64,000 nt of DNA from Sphingobacterium sp. ML3W (GTDB taxonomy: Bacteria; Bacteroidota; Bacteroidia; Sphingobacteriales; Sphingobacteriaceae): NCBI RefSeq assembly GCF_029542085.1, contig NZ_CP107036.1, forward strand, positions 5,022,001-5,086,000. The letters are read 5' to 3'. The position numbers were made by a program, and so were the translations under genes. Within the stretch, counting starts at the first letter, position 1. The number at the start of each line of letters is the position of its first letter. Positions 25,256 to 32,625 of this stretch are shown in pieces. The notes under the pieces were generated by a model. The model was not told where the DNA came from. It made no database searches and worked only from the letters and a program-made list of their open reading frames with translations.

Positions 25256-26962
25256 ATGTTCAAAAAATTCAGTCTGGGCCTATTGGCATTGGCCAGTGCG
25301 CTATCATTTGCGAAGGCACAGGACAAGAAAGATTTTGTAAAATACATCAATTCCCAGCATGATTGGGTAGATGCCGTATTTAATACCTTGACTCCAAAGG
25401 AAAAAGTTGCGCAGTTGTTCCTTGTAAGGGCGCATACTAATCTTGGTCAGAAATATATTGATTCCGTTGCACAGGTTGTTCAAGATGAACATCTGGGTGG
25501 TCTGGTGGTTTTTCAAGGCGGTCCCGTGCGCCATGCGGACATGTTCAATCGTTATCAGTCTTTATCTAAAGTGCCCTTAATGATCACTTTTGATGGAGAA
25601 TGGGGGCTTGGTATGCGTATGCCGGATTCTACGTTGTCATTCCCTTATCAGATGACGCTCGGTGCTGTGCAGGACAATCAATTGATCTATCGCATGGGAC
25701 GTGAGGTTGCGCTAGATTTTCATCGTATCGGTATGCATTTCAATTTTGCACCAGATGTGGATATCAATAATAACCCGAAAAATCCGGTCATCGGTATTCG
25801 TTCTTTTGGCGACAATAAATATAATGTCACCAAAAAAGCAAAAGCTTATATGGACGGTATGGTGGATGGTGGTATCTTGGCTTCCATTAAACACTTTCCG
25901 GGACATGGCGATACAGATGTAGATTCACACTATGACCTACCTCAACTCCCTTTTGATAAAACCCGATTGGATACACTGGAAATGTACCCTTTCAAAGAAC
26001 TTATTAAAGCCGGTGCACCAGCGGTTATGGTTGCGCATATGAATATCCCTGTCTTGGATGATACTCCCAATATGCCGTCTTCTATTTCTAAAAAGGTCGT
26101 TACAGACCTATTGCGAAATGAGCTTGGCTTTAAAGGCTTAACAGTGACTGATGCGATGGACATGAAAGGCGTCAAAAAATTCTTCCCGAATGGTGAAGCC
26201 GATGTTCAGGCAATCATTGCCGGACATGACCTCCTTGAGGTATCCGAAAATAGTAAACGCGCGATTGACCTTATTCTGAAAGCAATCGAAGAAGGTCGGA
26301 TTTCACAGACAGATATTGATGCACGCGTGAAAAAAGTATTGGCTGCTAAACTATGGTTAGGCCTAGACAAATACCAGGCAACCCCGCAGCAGAATCTGTA
26401 TGCCGATTTACATAGAGCGTCTGCAGTTCAGCTGATTGATGAGTTATCCAATGCTGCTATTACAGCCCTCAACAGTACCGAAAAATTAAAATCCTTTAAA
26501 AAGGATCAGCCTACAGCGATTATCAATGTCGGTGTTGCTGTCAATCAAACATTCCAGAACGAACTGGCGGCGGGATTGACCAACGAAACACAATATTTTG
26601 TGCCAGACAGCTTGAGCAAAGATGATATGAAACGTCTTGTGAAAGAAATCAAGAAAAACAAGCAATACATCATCGCTGTACACGATACACGACTACGTCC
26701 ACGTCCTACAATGCAATTGAATGAAAATGTGCAGGACCTGATGAAGAAATTTGCAAAAAAATCCATCTTGACCCTATTTACAAATGTATATGCATTAGAT
26801 GGGGTAGAAGCATCCAAGAAAGCGAAGACAATTTTGCTAGCTTATCAAAATGATGCTTTTATGCAGAAAGCTGCTGCCAAAACGATATTGGGACAAAATA
26901 CTCCTAAAGGAAAATTGCCTGTTACCATCAATAAAAAATTCAAGTACGGACAGGGCAAATAA
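25256..26962 (+). CDS. Glycoside hydrolase family 3, beta-N-acetylhexosaminidase (NagZ-like)
   Basis: The 568-aa secreted protein has a signal peptide cut near AKAQ and a GH3 N-terminal barrel with the NagZ block KHFPGHGDTDVDSHYDLP, whose His-Asp dyad acts as acid/base. The nucleophile motif VTDAMDMKG follows. The family removes N-acetylglucosamine from peptidoglycan or chitin fragments. Residues 385-568 form the alpha/beta C-terminal GH3 domain. The large Bacteroidota homologues carry an additional beta-lactamase-type domain, which is absent here. A 26-bp hairpin terminator follows the gene. Confidence 0.9.
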   Translation: MFKKFSLGLLALASALSFAKAQDKKDFVKYINSQHDWVDAVFNTLTPKEKVAQLFLVRAHTNLGQKYIDSVAQVVQDEHLGGLVVFQGGPVRHADMFNRYQSLSKVPLMITFDGEWGLGMRMPDSTLSFPYQMTLGAVQDNQLIYRMGREVALDFHRIGMHFNFAPDVDINNNPKNPVIGIRSFGDNKYNVTKKAKAYMDGMVDGGILASIKHFPGHGDTDVDSHYDLPQLPFDKTRLDTLEMYPFKELIKAGAPAVMVAHMNIPVLDDTPNMPSSISKKVVTDLLRNELGFKGLTVTDAMDMKGVKKFFPNGEADVQAIIAGHDLLEVSENSKRAIDLILKAIEEGRISQTDIDARVKKVLAAKLWLGLDKYQATPQQNLYADLHRASAVQLIDELSNAAITALNSTEKLKSFKKDQPTAIINVGVAVNQTFQNELAAGLTNETQYFVPDSLSKDDMKRLVKEIKKNKQYIIAVHDTRLRPRPTMQLNENVQDLMKKFAKKSILTLFTNVYALDGVEASKKAKTILLAYQNDAFMQKAAAKTILGQNTPKGKLPVTINKKFKYGQGK

Positions 26963-26987
26963 GGTCGCTATAAAATCACACCAATAA

Positions 26988-27046
26988 AAGAGCCCTCCCG
27001 GATAGCTGTGCTGTTGTCATCAGCACAGCTATCCGGGAGGGCTCTT
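26988..27046. terminator. Very long bidirectional terminator
   Basis: Two perfectly complementary 26-nt arms (26988-27013 and 27021-27046), GC-rich with AGCCCTCCCGGATAGCTG, close a 7-nt loop. TCTTATTTTTTG follows on the plus strand and TTATTGG on the minus strand. It separates the convergent GH3 and GHL10 genes. Confidence 0.92.
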
Positions 27047-27082
27047 CTTATTTTTTGTCAATGCTAATCGTTCTTACGAAGA

Positions 27083-28630
27083 TTAGCTCTCCTCATTTTC
27101 TTCCCGACTGTCAGAAGGACGACTTTCATTTTTCATCCGGTCTATTGCGGTGACGACATATTTATAACGTTGATTCTGTTTGATGTCATCATCCGTATAT
27201 TGGAGTTTATCGGCATCGAATGTGATAAAGATAATTTTGCTAGGATCTTTGATATTGACCCGCTCACCTACGACAAATCGATAGACGACATAGCCATAGG
27301 CCGATTGACCATCGCTGGCTACATCCGGTTTCTGCCAAAAAAGTGTATTCATTTTTCCGTTAGCGGATGATTTTACCAGCAATCCGAAAGGAGCGTTTGG
27401 TGGGATGCTGTCCAGCCAAGGCATTGTCGGGGGTAAAGCAGGGGCACGATACAAGTCATTTCGCATGGAGTCTTGTAGTCCAGCCAAGTTGTCCATGAGC
27501 GATTTGGAACTGAAATATATACTTCCTTCCACATCATGTTCTTCGCGTAGGTGGCGTACCTGTCGGGGGATCTGACTTTTGTCGGTCCATCCGGTCTTAT
27601 TTTCTGTTACCCGGTAGGCTCCATGACCTACATAAAAATGCCGACCATAGGTATGTCGTTGCCACCAGGATACCAGAACCTCATACGCCGCTGCGCGGTT
27701 TTTAAATGGAAAGTAGATTTGTGGATTGATATAGTCGATCCAGCCTTCCTGCATCCATTTTACACCATCCGCATAGAGCTCCCGATACGCACTTAGCCCA
27801 CGTGTTTCCGAACCAATACTATTGTTTTCCTTATTATCCCATACACCACATGGACTGATCCCATATTTAACATAAGGTTTTATTTTTTTTATGGCAATGC
27901 CGAGGTCGCGCACGAGCATGTTCACATTATTGCGTCGCCAGTCTTCAATATTTTCGATGCCATTATTATACTGGGCAAAAGTCAGCTGATCCGGGACGGA
28001 TGTACTCCGGCTATCGGGATAAGGGTAAAAATAATCGTCAAAATGAATGCCATCCACATCGTAATTCTTGACAACATCCATAATGACATCGATGATATAT
28101 TTACGGACATCGGGCAGTCCCGGGTTGAAAAGTTTTTTTCCTGCGTATGTAAAGAACCATTCGGGGTGACGTTTGGTGATATGGTCCTCTGAGAAATGTG
28201 CGGGATTCAATGTGGTCGAGGCCCGATAGGGGTTGAACCAGGCATGCAGTTCCATGCCTCTTTTATGTGCTTCCTCAATGGCAAATTCTAAAGGATCATA
28301 AAATGGGGATGGGGCCTGCCCCTGTTTTCCTGTCAGGTATCTGCTCCAAGGTTCACGACCTTTACCATAAAAAGCATCTGCTGCAGGCCGTACCTGTAGA
28401 ATGATTGCATTTAAACCCGCACTACGGTGCTGGTCGAGGAGGTCTATAAATTCCTGCTTTTGCTGGGCAACATTATTGCCGGCTCTGACCGAAGGCCAGT
28501 CTATATTACCTATGGTTGCAACCCATACACCACGAAACTCTCGCTTAGGTATTTGTTGGGAATATGTTCTGATCGAAAATAAACAGATAAAAAAGGCAAA
28601 AAAAGAATATAAATATGTTTTTCCCGTCAT
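27083..28630 (-). CDS. GHL10-type glycoside hydrolase-like protein
   Basis: The secreted protein of about 515 aa has a signal peptide to TYSQQ, then the GHL10 (formerly DUF187) barrel: EFRGVWVATIGNIDWPS, LNAIILQVRPAADAFY, ELHAWFNPYRAS, DVDGIHFDDYFYPYP and WIDYINPQIYF. A C-terminal fibronectin-like region (about 400-510) follows. The barrel is related to GH10/GH13 folds. Members in other bacteria act on peptidoglycan or unusual glycans, which is a hint, not a proof. The ATG at 28630 is preferred; a TTG farther upstream overlaps a -7 promoter box at 28649-28656. Confidence 0.87.
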   Translation of the reverse strand: MTGKTYLYSFFAFFICLFSIRTYSQQIPKREFRGVWVATIGNIDWPSVRAGNNVAQQKQEFIDLLDQHRSAGLNAIILQVRPAADAFYGKGREPWSRYLTGKQGQAPSPFYDPLEFAIEEAHKRGMELHAWFNPYRASTTLNPAHFSEDHITKRHPEWFFTYAGKKLFNPGLPDVRKYIIDVIMDVVKNYDVDGIHFDDYFYPYPDSRSTSVPDQLTFAQYNNGIENIEDWRRNNVNMLVRDLGIAIKKIKPYVKYGISPCGVWDNKENNSIGSETRGLSAYRELYADGVKWMQEGWIDYINPQIYFPFKNRAAAYEVLVSWWQRHTYGRHFYVGHGAYRVTENKTGWTDKSQIPRQVRHLREEHDVEGSIYFSSKSLMDNLAGLQDSMRNDLYRAPALPPTMPWLDSIPPNAPFGLLVKSSANGKMNTLFWQKPDVASDGQSAYGYVVYRFVVGERVNIKDPSKIIFITFDADKLQYTDDDIKQNQRYKYVVTAIDRMKNESRPSDSREENEES

Positions 28631-28648
28631 TCTATAAATTGTAGCCAA

Positions 28649-28656
28649 CAAAGATA
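28649..28656 (-). promoter_or_regulatory. Putative -7 box of the GHL10 gene
   Basis: Reads TATCTTTG on the minus strand, 18 nt from the proposed ATG at 28630. It overlaps the alternative upstream TTG start, which makes that start unlikely. No clear -33 TTG was found. Confidence 0.5.
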
Positions 28657-28845
28657 GGGAAGCATTTCTTACTTTTTCCCTAAAAAATGTAAGATGTTTG
28701 TTGGATACTTGTTAAAAGAATGTCAGCTTGGTTTTCAAATTGATAATAATGCAAATACAGGTAACATTGTACACTTATTTGTGCTAATTTAGATGCGGTT
28801 TTCACAAAAGCTATGCAAAGCGAGCTAACCGCAACAATAAAGATT

Positions 28846-30273
28846 ATGAGCAAAGAACAAATATCCGTTTTTGATATGTTTAAGATAGGTATCGGACCAT
28901 CCAGTTCGCATACCTTAGGTCCTTGGCGTGCAGCCCAGCAATTTACCCATGTCCTCAAGACAAAAGGTGTATTGAATGAGGTCGATCAGGTCAAGATTTT
29001 GCTTTATGGATCTTTAGCCAAGACCGGTGCTGGACATGGTACAGATATCGCTGTTCTGCTTGGACTGAGTGGCGATGATCCGGTTACCTTTGATGTAGAT
29101 CAGGTGACACCAAAGGTGGCGCATATCAAAGCGGTAGGCGAACTGGTGGTTGCAGGTGAGCGCACGATTCCATTCTCCTATCAGGAAGACCTTCTGTTTT
29201 TGTACACGGAGAGTTTGCCCTTCCATCCAAATGCCGTTACTTTTCAGGCTTTCCTATCGAGTGGTAAGGCCATTACCGAAACCTATTATTCAATCGGTGG
29301 TGGATTTGTCGTTCAGGAAAATGATACCGAGAGTGTATTATCCGAAGTAGATCTTCCTTTTCCAGTGGATACCGCACAGGAGCTACTGCACTGGACGATG
29401 AAAACAGGCTTGAAAATATCAGAACTTGTTCTTGAAAATGAGTGTGCATGGCGGGAGGAAAGTGAAACTGTTGCTGGTGTCCTGAATATCTATAAGACGA
29501 TCTATGAATGTATCTATCGTGGCTGTCACACTGGTGGTACACTGCCCGGAGGCTTGAATGTAGAACGGAGGGCTGCGAAATTAAATAAAAAATTGATGCA
29601 GGGGCGTAGCTACCAAGATTATGAATCATGGATAACTGCAATTCGTGAAGGTGGACAGAATTTTCAATATATCCTAGACTGGGTAAGCTGTTTTGCGCTT
29701 GCTGTCAATGAAGAAAATGCATCGTTTGGACGTGTTGTTACTGCTCCTACCAATGGCGCTTCGGGGGTAATACCAGCGGTTTTACAGTATTATATTACTT
29801 TCCATGACGGTATGCGAGAAAATAAAATTGTGCAGTTTATCCTAACAGCTTCGGAGATCGGATCCATCTTTAAAAAGAATGCGACTATTTCAGCCGCCAT
29901 GGGTGGTTGTCAGGCAGAAATTGGGGTATCCTCAGCAATGGCTGCCGGTGCGCTGACGGAGGTGCTGGGTGGATCACAACGCCAGGTGCTGATGGCTGCG
30001 GAGATCGCAATGGAACATCACCTCGGATTAACCTGCGATCCTATCGGAGGACTGGTACAGATCCCTTGTATCGAACGCAATACCATGGGGGCGATAAAAG
30101 CAATTACAGCAGCGCAGCTGGCTTTACAGTCAAATCCCGACAAAGCCAAAGTAAGCTTGGATACAGTGGTCAAAACCATGTGGGAGACCGCTTTGGATAT
30201 GAACGCCAAATATAAAGAAACTGCAGATGGCGGCTTGGCGGTCAATATCCCATTGAGTTTGCCGGAATGTTAA
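28846..30273 (+). CDS. sdaA: L-serine ammonia-lyase (iron-sulfur type)
   Basis: The protein of about 475 aa is a single-chain L-serine dehydratase. The N-terminal beta domain begins SVFDMFKIGIGPSSSHT, and the alpha domain carries APTNGASGVIPAV and GGCQAEIGVSSAMAAG. Cysteines in the alpha half would bind the 4Fe-4S cluster that deaminates serine to pyruvate and ammonia. The ATG at 28846 places this motif at residue 6 onward as in relatives; an in-frame ATG at 28813 would add 11 residues. The gene sits in the same window as a serB-like gene but is not linked to it in an operon. Confidence 0.93.
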   Translation: MSKEQISVFDMFKIGIGPSSSHTLGPWRAAQQFTHVLKTKGVLNEVDQVKILLYGSLAKTGAGHGTDIAVLLGLSGDDPVTFDVDQVTPKVAHIKAVGELVVAGERTIPFSYQEDLLFLYTESLPFHPNAVTFQAFLSSGKAITETYYSIGGGFVVQENDTESVLSEVDLPFPVDTAQELLHWTMKTGLKISELVLENECAWREESETVAGVLNIYKTIYECIYRGCHTGGTLPGGLNVERRAAKLNKKLMQGRSYQDYESWITAIREGGQNFQYILDWVSCFALAVNEENASFGRVVTAPTNGASGVIPAVLQYYITFHDGMRENKIVQFILTASEIGSIFKKNATISAAMGGCQAEIGVSSAMAAGALTEVLGGSQRQVLMAAEIAMEHHLGLTCDPIGGLVQIPCIERNTMGAIKAITAAQLALQSNPDKAKVSLDTVVKTMWETALDMNAKYKETADGGLAVNIPLSLPEC

Positions 30274-30347
30274 GGTTCAACTGATTTTTCTTGTTTTTTG
30301 TATCTTTGCTGTTGTAGAACATATATACTCATAATTAGTATACGCGA

Positions 30348-31154
30348 ATGAAATATTGTGCAATCGCCTCCGGGAGTAATGGAAACTGTTATTATATAGC
30401 CAAAGATGATTCGGCTATCTTAATTGATGCTGGTATCAACAGTAAACATATTCATCTTCGGATGTATAATCTTGGGATTATTCCGACCCAGATTAAAGCA
30501 ATTTTCATTACGCACGAACACTCCGATCATATCCGCGGATTGTCGGTTTTTGCAAAAAAATACAATCTACCCGTGTATATCACGAAGGGAAGTTATGAAG
30601 GATCCAGACTACATTTACCTTCCCACCTGGTCAATATCATTGCGCCCAATGAGGAAGTTGAAATAGGAGGACTTAAAATTTATGGGATCCCCAAATATCA
30701 TGATGCAAAAGAACCCTGTAGTTTCCTTGTCTCTGATGGAGTTCATAATATCGGTGTGCTGACCGATATTGGACGGCCCTGCGAAAATGTGCAACATGTG
30801 ATCCAACATTCGGATATTCTCTTGCTGGAATCCAATTACGATGAAGATATGTTGCATACTGGAAGATATTCTTATTTTTTGAAGAATAGGATTAGCAGCG
30901 GATGGGGGCATCTTTCCAATCGTGTTGCGGTTGAACTATTCAATCAATATAAAACCGATCGTCTCAAGCATCTGATCTTAACACACCTCTCCGGTGAAAA
31001 TAATACGGTCGATCTTGTTCATACGACATTTGAGCCCCATTGTGAGCATATCAAACTTCATGTGGCTACACGCTATCAGGAAACGGAATTGTTTGACATT
31101 ACCCATATCTTAAATAAACAGGCGGTTTCATCGCCGACGGCCTGTCTTGGATAG
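30348..31154 (+). CDS. MBL-fold metallohydrolase, WalJ/YycJ-like
   Basis: The 268-aa protein begins IASGSNGNCYYI and has the metallo-beta-lactamase metal motif HEHSDH (His56, His58, Asp60, His61), with further ligands in GHLSNRVAVELF and ILTHLSGENN. It matches the WalJ/YycJ subgroup, putative exonucleases linked to DNA replication and cell-wall control in Firmicutes. TATCTTTG at 30301-30308 fits a -7 box, so it is likely transcribed on its own. Its last 12 codons lie inside a duplicated segment (31119-31245). Confidence 0.88.
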   Translation: MKYCAIASGSNGNCYYIAKDDSAILIDAGINSKHIHLRMYNLGIIPTQIKAIFITHEHSDHIRGLSVFAKKYNLPVYITKGSYEGSRLHLPSHLVNIIAPNEEVEIGGLKIYGIPKYHDAKEPCSFLVSDGVHNIGVLTDIGRPCENVQHVIQHSDILLLESNYDEDMLHTGRYSYFLKNRISSGWGHLSNRVAVELFNQYKTDRLKHLILTHLSGENNTVDLVHTTFEPHCEHIKLHVATRYQETELFDITHILNKQAVSSPTACLG

Positions 31155-31368
31155 TTAAGCTAAGTACTGCTTCTAATAAAGCGACCGTCACTCCTAATAA
31201 AGTCAACGACCATTTCACTTTTATTGCTGATACTGATCCGATATGAATGCTGCTACATACTCAGACGGTTTCAACGCCAAAGGACCTTCCGCGGATAATT
31301 AAACTGACTGCTTCTCCTAATAAAGTCAACGATTACTCTACCTTTTTTGCGGATATCGATCCGCTATG
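31119..31368. repeat. Diverged direct duplication of the hydrolase gene 3' end
   Basis: Copy A, 31119-31245, includes the last codons of the MBL gene; copy B, 31262-31368, lies just downstream. Shared blocks in order are CAGRCGGTTTCA, GGATARTTAA, CTGCTTCT, CCTAATAAAGTCAACGA and GATCCGMTATG. Copy A has about 20 extra nt from a local duplication of TAATAAAG. Confidence 0.7.
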
Positions 31369-31504
31369 GGGCGTCCTATTGGCGCGACTTAAAGAAACGG
31401 GCCAGCTGATTTTATTGATAAATATCTTGTAAGTTTTTGTTTTACAGTGGTGTTTCGTGAAAAAAATCAAAGAAAACTCCAGAAGTGAAAAAATTAAAAT
31501 ATAG

Positions 31505-31534
31505 TTGATATCCAAATAATTCCTTTTATATTTG
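31505..31534 (+). promoter_or_regulatory. Bacteroidota-type promoter of the metal-uptake operon leader
   Basis: TTG at 31505-31507, a 19-nt spacer and TATATTTG at 31527-31534 fit the -33/-7 consensus precisely. Transcription would start near 31540, about 280 nt before the DUF4198 gene and just ahead of the hairpin cluster. Confidence 0.7.
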
Positions 31535-31539
31535 CTTTG

Positions 31540-31762
31540 TTTTTAATCAGTCTAAATTATTAAACAAGAATTTGCTGGTCTGGTTAAAGACAAAAACACC
31601 ATGCAATAGACGGCAATCTATCACATGGTGAAAAAGCTAAAGACAGCGGCAACTGCCTTTAGCCGACTGAAGCAGCGCGCTGCTCCAGTTGCTTCCGATA
31701 TAGGATATGGAAGAACTTGCAAGATAATGAAATTTGCGGTTTTATTCGTTAACCGTTTTTTT
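31540..31762 (+). ncRNA. Structured leader RNA or sRNA ending in an intrinsic terminator
   Basis: Four hairpins follow in series: 31597-31630 (CACCATG/CATGGTG with inner ATAG/CTAT), 31636-31663 (GCTAAAG/CTTTAGC with inner CAG/CTG), 31666-31689 (ACTG..GCAG/CTGC..CAGT) and 31692-31713 (CTTCC, ATAT/ATAT, GGAAG). Then comes a terminator, CGGTT/AACCG plus seven T at 31737-31762. GCAACTG (31649-31655) could alternatively pair with CAGTTGC (31686-31692), which would disrupt hairpins two and three; such exclusive pairings are typical of riboswitches and attenuators. It may regulate the downstream metal-uptake genes or be released as a separate sRNA of about 220 nt. I do not recognise a known RNA family. 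Confidence 0.5.
31737..31762 (+). terminator. Intrinsic terminator within the operon leader
   Basis: CGGTT (31737-31741) and AACCG (31751-31755) form a short stem, followed directly by seven T residues. The next gene starts 55 nt downstream, so this is positioned as an attenuator. Confidence 0.65.
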
Positions 31763-31817
31763 GGCTGTAAGATCCTCCATAATAAGTTGAAAAACTATAC
31801 GCATCAATCAACATATT

Positions 31818-32534
31818 ATGAAAATTTTAACTTCACTCTTTACATTCCTTACAGTATTGTTTTACTGTAACAGCAGTTCCGCTCACGCACTTTGGATAGA
31901 ATCCGCTCCTCATGGTACAGTCAATCAGTCTCATGAAGTAAAAGTCTATTATGGTGAATATGTTACCAATGAAAGAGATCAAATTGAAAAATGGTATTCT
32001 GATGTAAAGGATTTTACCTTGTTATTGTATGTTCCAGGAAAAGCCCCTGTTAAAGTACAATTGACCAATAAAGGAGATCATTTCAGCGGTTCATTCCAAC
32101 CAACTGAGCAAGGAACTTACTTTTTATCGATCGTAAAGGCACCGAAAGATCTAGGTGGCCAGACAAAATATGAGTTTTCCTCACTAATGCCCGTTGTTGT
32201 TGGCAATTCAAGCAAATTGGATTATAGCGCATTAAAAAATCCGTTACAGGTTGAGTTGCTCAATTCAGCAAATGCAAAAAAAGGCACTAGCTTACAGGCT
32301 AAGATAACCAGCGAAGGAAAAGTTGTTCCAAATGCCAAGGTATCTGTTTTCTCGTCCACAGGTTGGGGAAAAGAATTTGTTGCTGATGCCAACGGTGTTG
32401 TTACGTTCGATGCTCTTTGGGCTGGTGCTTATGTACTCGAAGCAAGTACATTTGTCGAAAAAGCAGGCGAGCATGAGGGAAAACCCTATGTATCGTCTTG
32501 GCAGGGAAGTACAACCTTTTTTGCAGTAAAATAA
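31818..32534 (+). CDS. DUF4198-type periplasmic protein
   Basis: The 238-aa exported protein has a signal peptide to about residue 22 (NSSSAHALW), a beta-rich N-terminal half starting HALWIESAP, and a C-terminal region (about 140-238) like a carboxypeptidase-regulatory sandwich (GKVVPNAKVSVFSS). DUF4198 proteins occur beside nickel, cobalt and iron uptake systems and are thought to handle metal in the periplasm; this is family context, not proof. It is the first gene of a five-gene plus-strand group with a siderophore-type receptor and a PepSY protein, and it follows a structured leader with terminator. Confidence 0.8.
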   Translation: MKILTSLFTFLTVLFYCNSSSAHALWIESAPHGTVNQSHEVKVYYGEYVTNERDQIEKWYSDVKDFTLLLYVPGKAPVKVQLTNKGDHFSGSFQPTEQGTYFLSIVKAPKDLGGQTKYEFSSLMPVVVGNSSKLDYSALKNPLQVELLNSANAKKGTSLQAKITSEGKVVPNAKVSVFSSTGWGKEFVADANGVVTFDALWAGAYVLEASTFVEKAGEHEGKPYVSSWQGSTTFFAVK

Positions 32535-32555
32535 AAATTGATACCTACAAATTAG

Positions 32556-32594
32556 ATGGATTCATTTTAAATCCCATATTCCAAATGAATCCAT
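32556..32594 (+). terminator. Hairpin between the DUF4198 and TonB receptor genes
   Basis: Perfect 12-nt arms ATGGATTCATTT (32556-32567) and AAATGAATCCAT (32583-32594) are followed by TCTTTATT. It may be a partial terminator that lowers expression of the downstream receptor or protects an mRNA end. Confidence 0.6.
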
Positions 32595-32625
32595 TCTTTA
32601 TTACATATCTACCAGTGAAATACTC

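Larger units (their letters stand above)
31155..31817. other. Spacer with duplicated segment and structured leader
   Basis: I accept no protein gene in this 663-nt stretch. The left part is the duplication at 31119-31368. The right part contains a promoter (31505-31534), a run of hairpins and an intrinsic terminator (31597-31762), listed separately. Confidence 0.6.

Noticed and set aside
31597..31713. Cobalamin riboswitch in the metal-uptake leader
   Set aside because: CATGGTGAAAA followed by GGCAACTGCC recalls parts of the B12 core, but the conserved GCCACTG box and the surrounding core pairings are not there in the right order.
31625..31870. Plus-strand 81-codon frame across the leader and the start of the DUF4198 gene
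   Set aside because: It runs through the hairpins and terminator and overlaps the start of the real DUF4198 gene in another frame; the composition is not protein-like.
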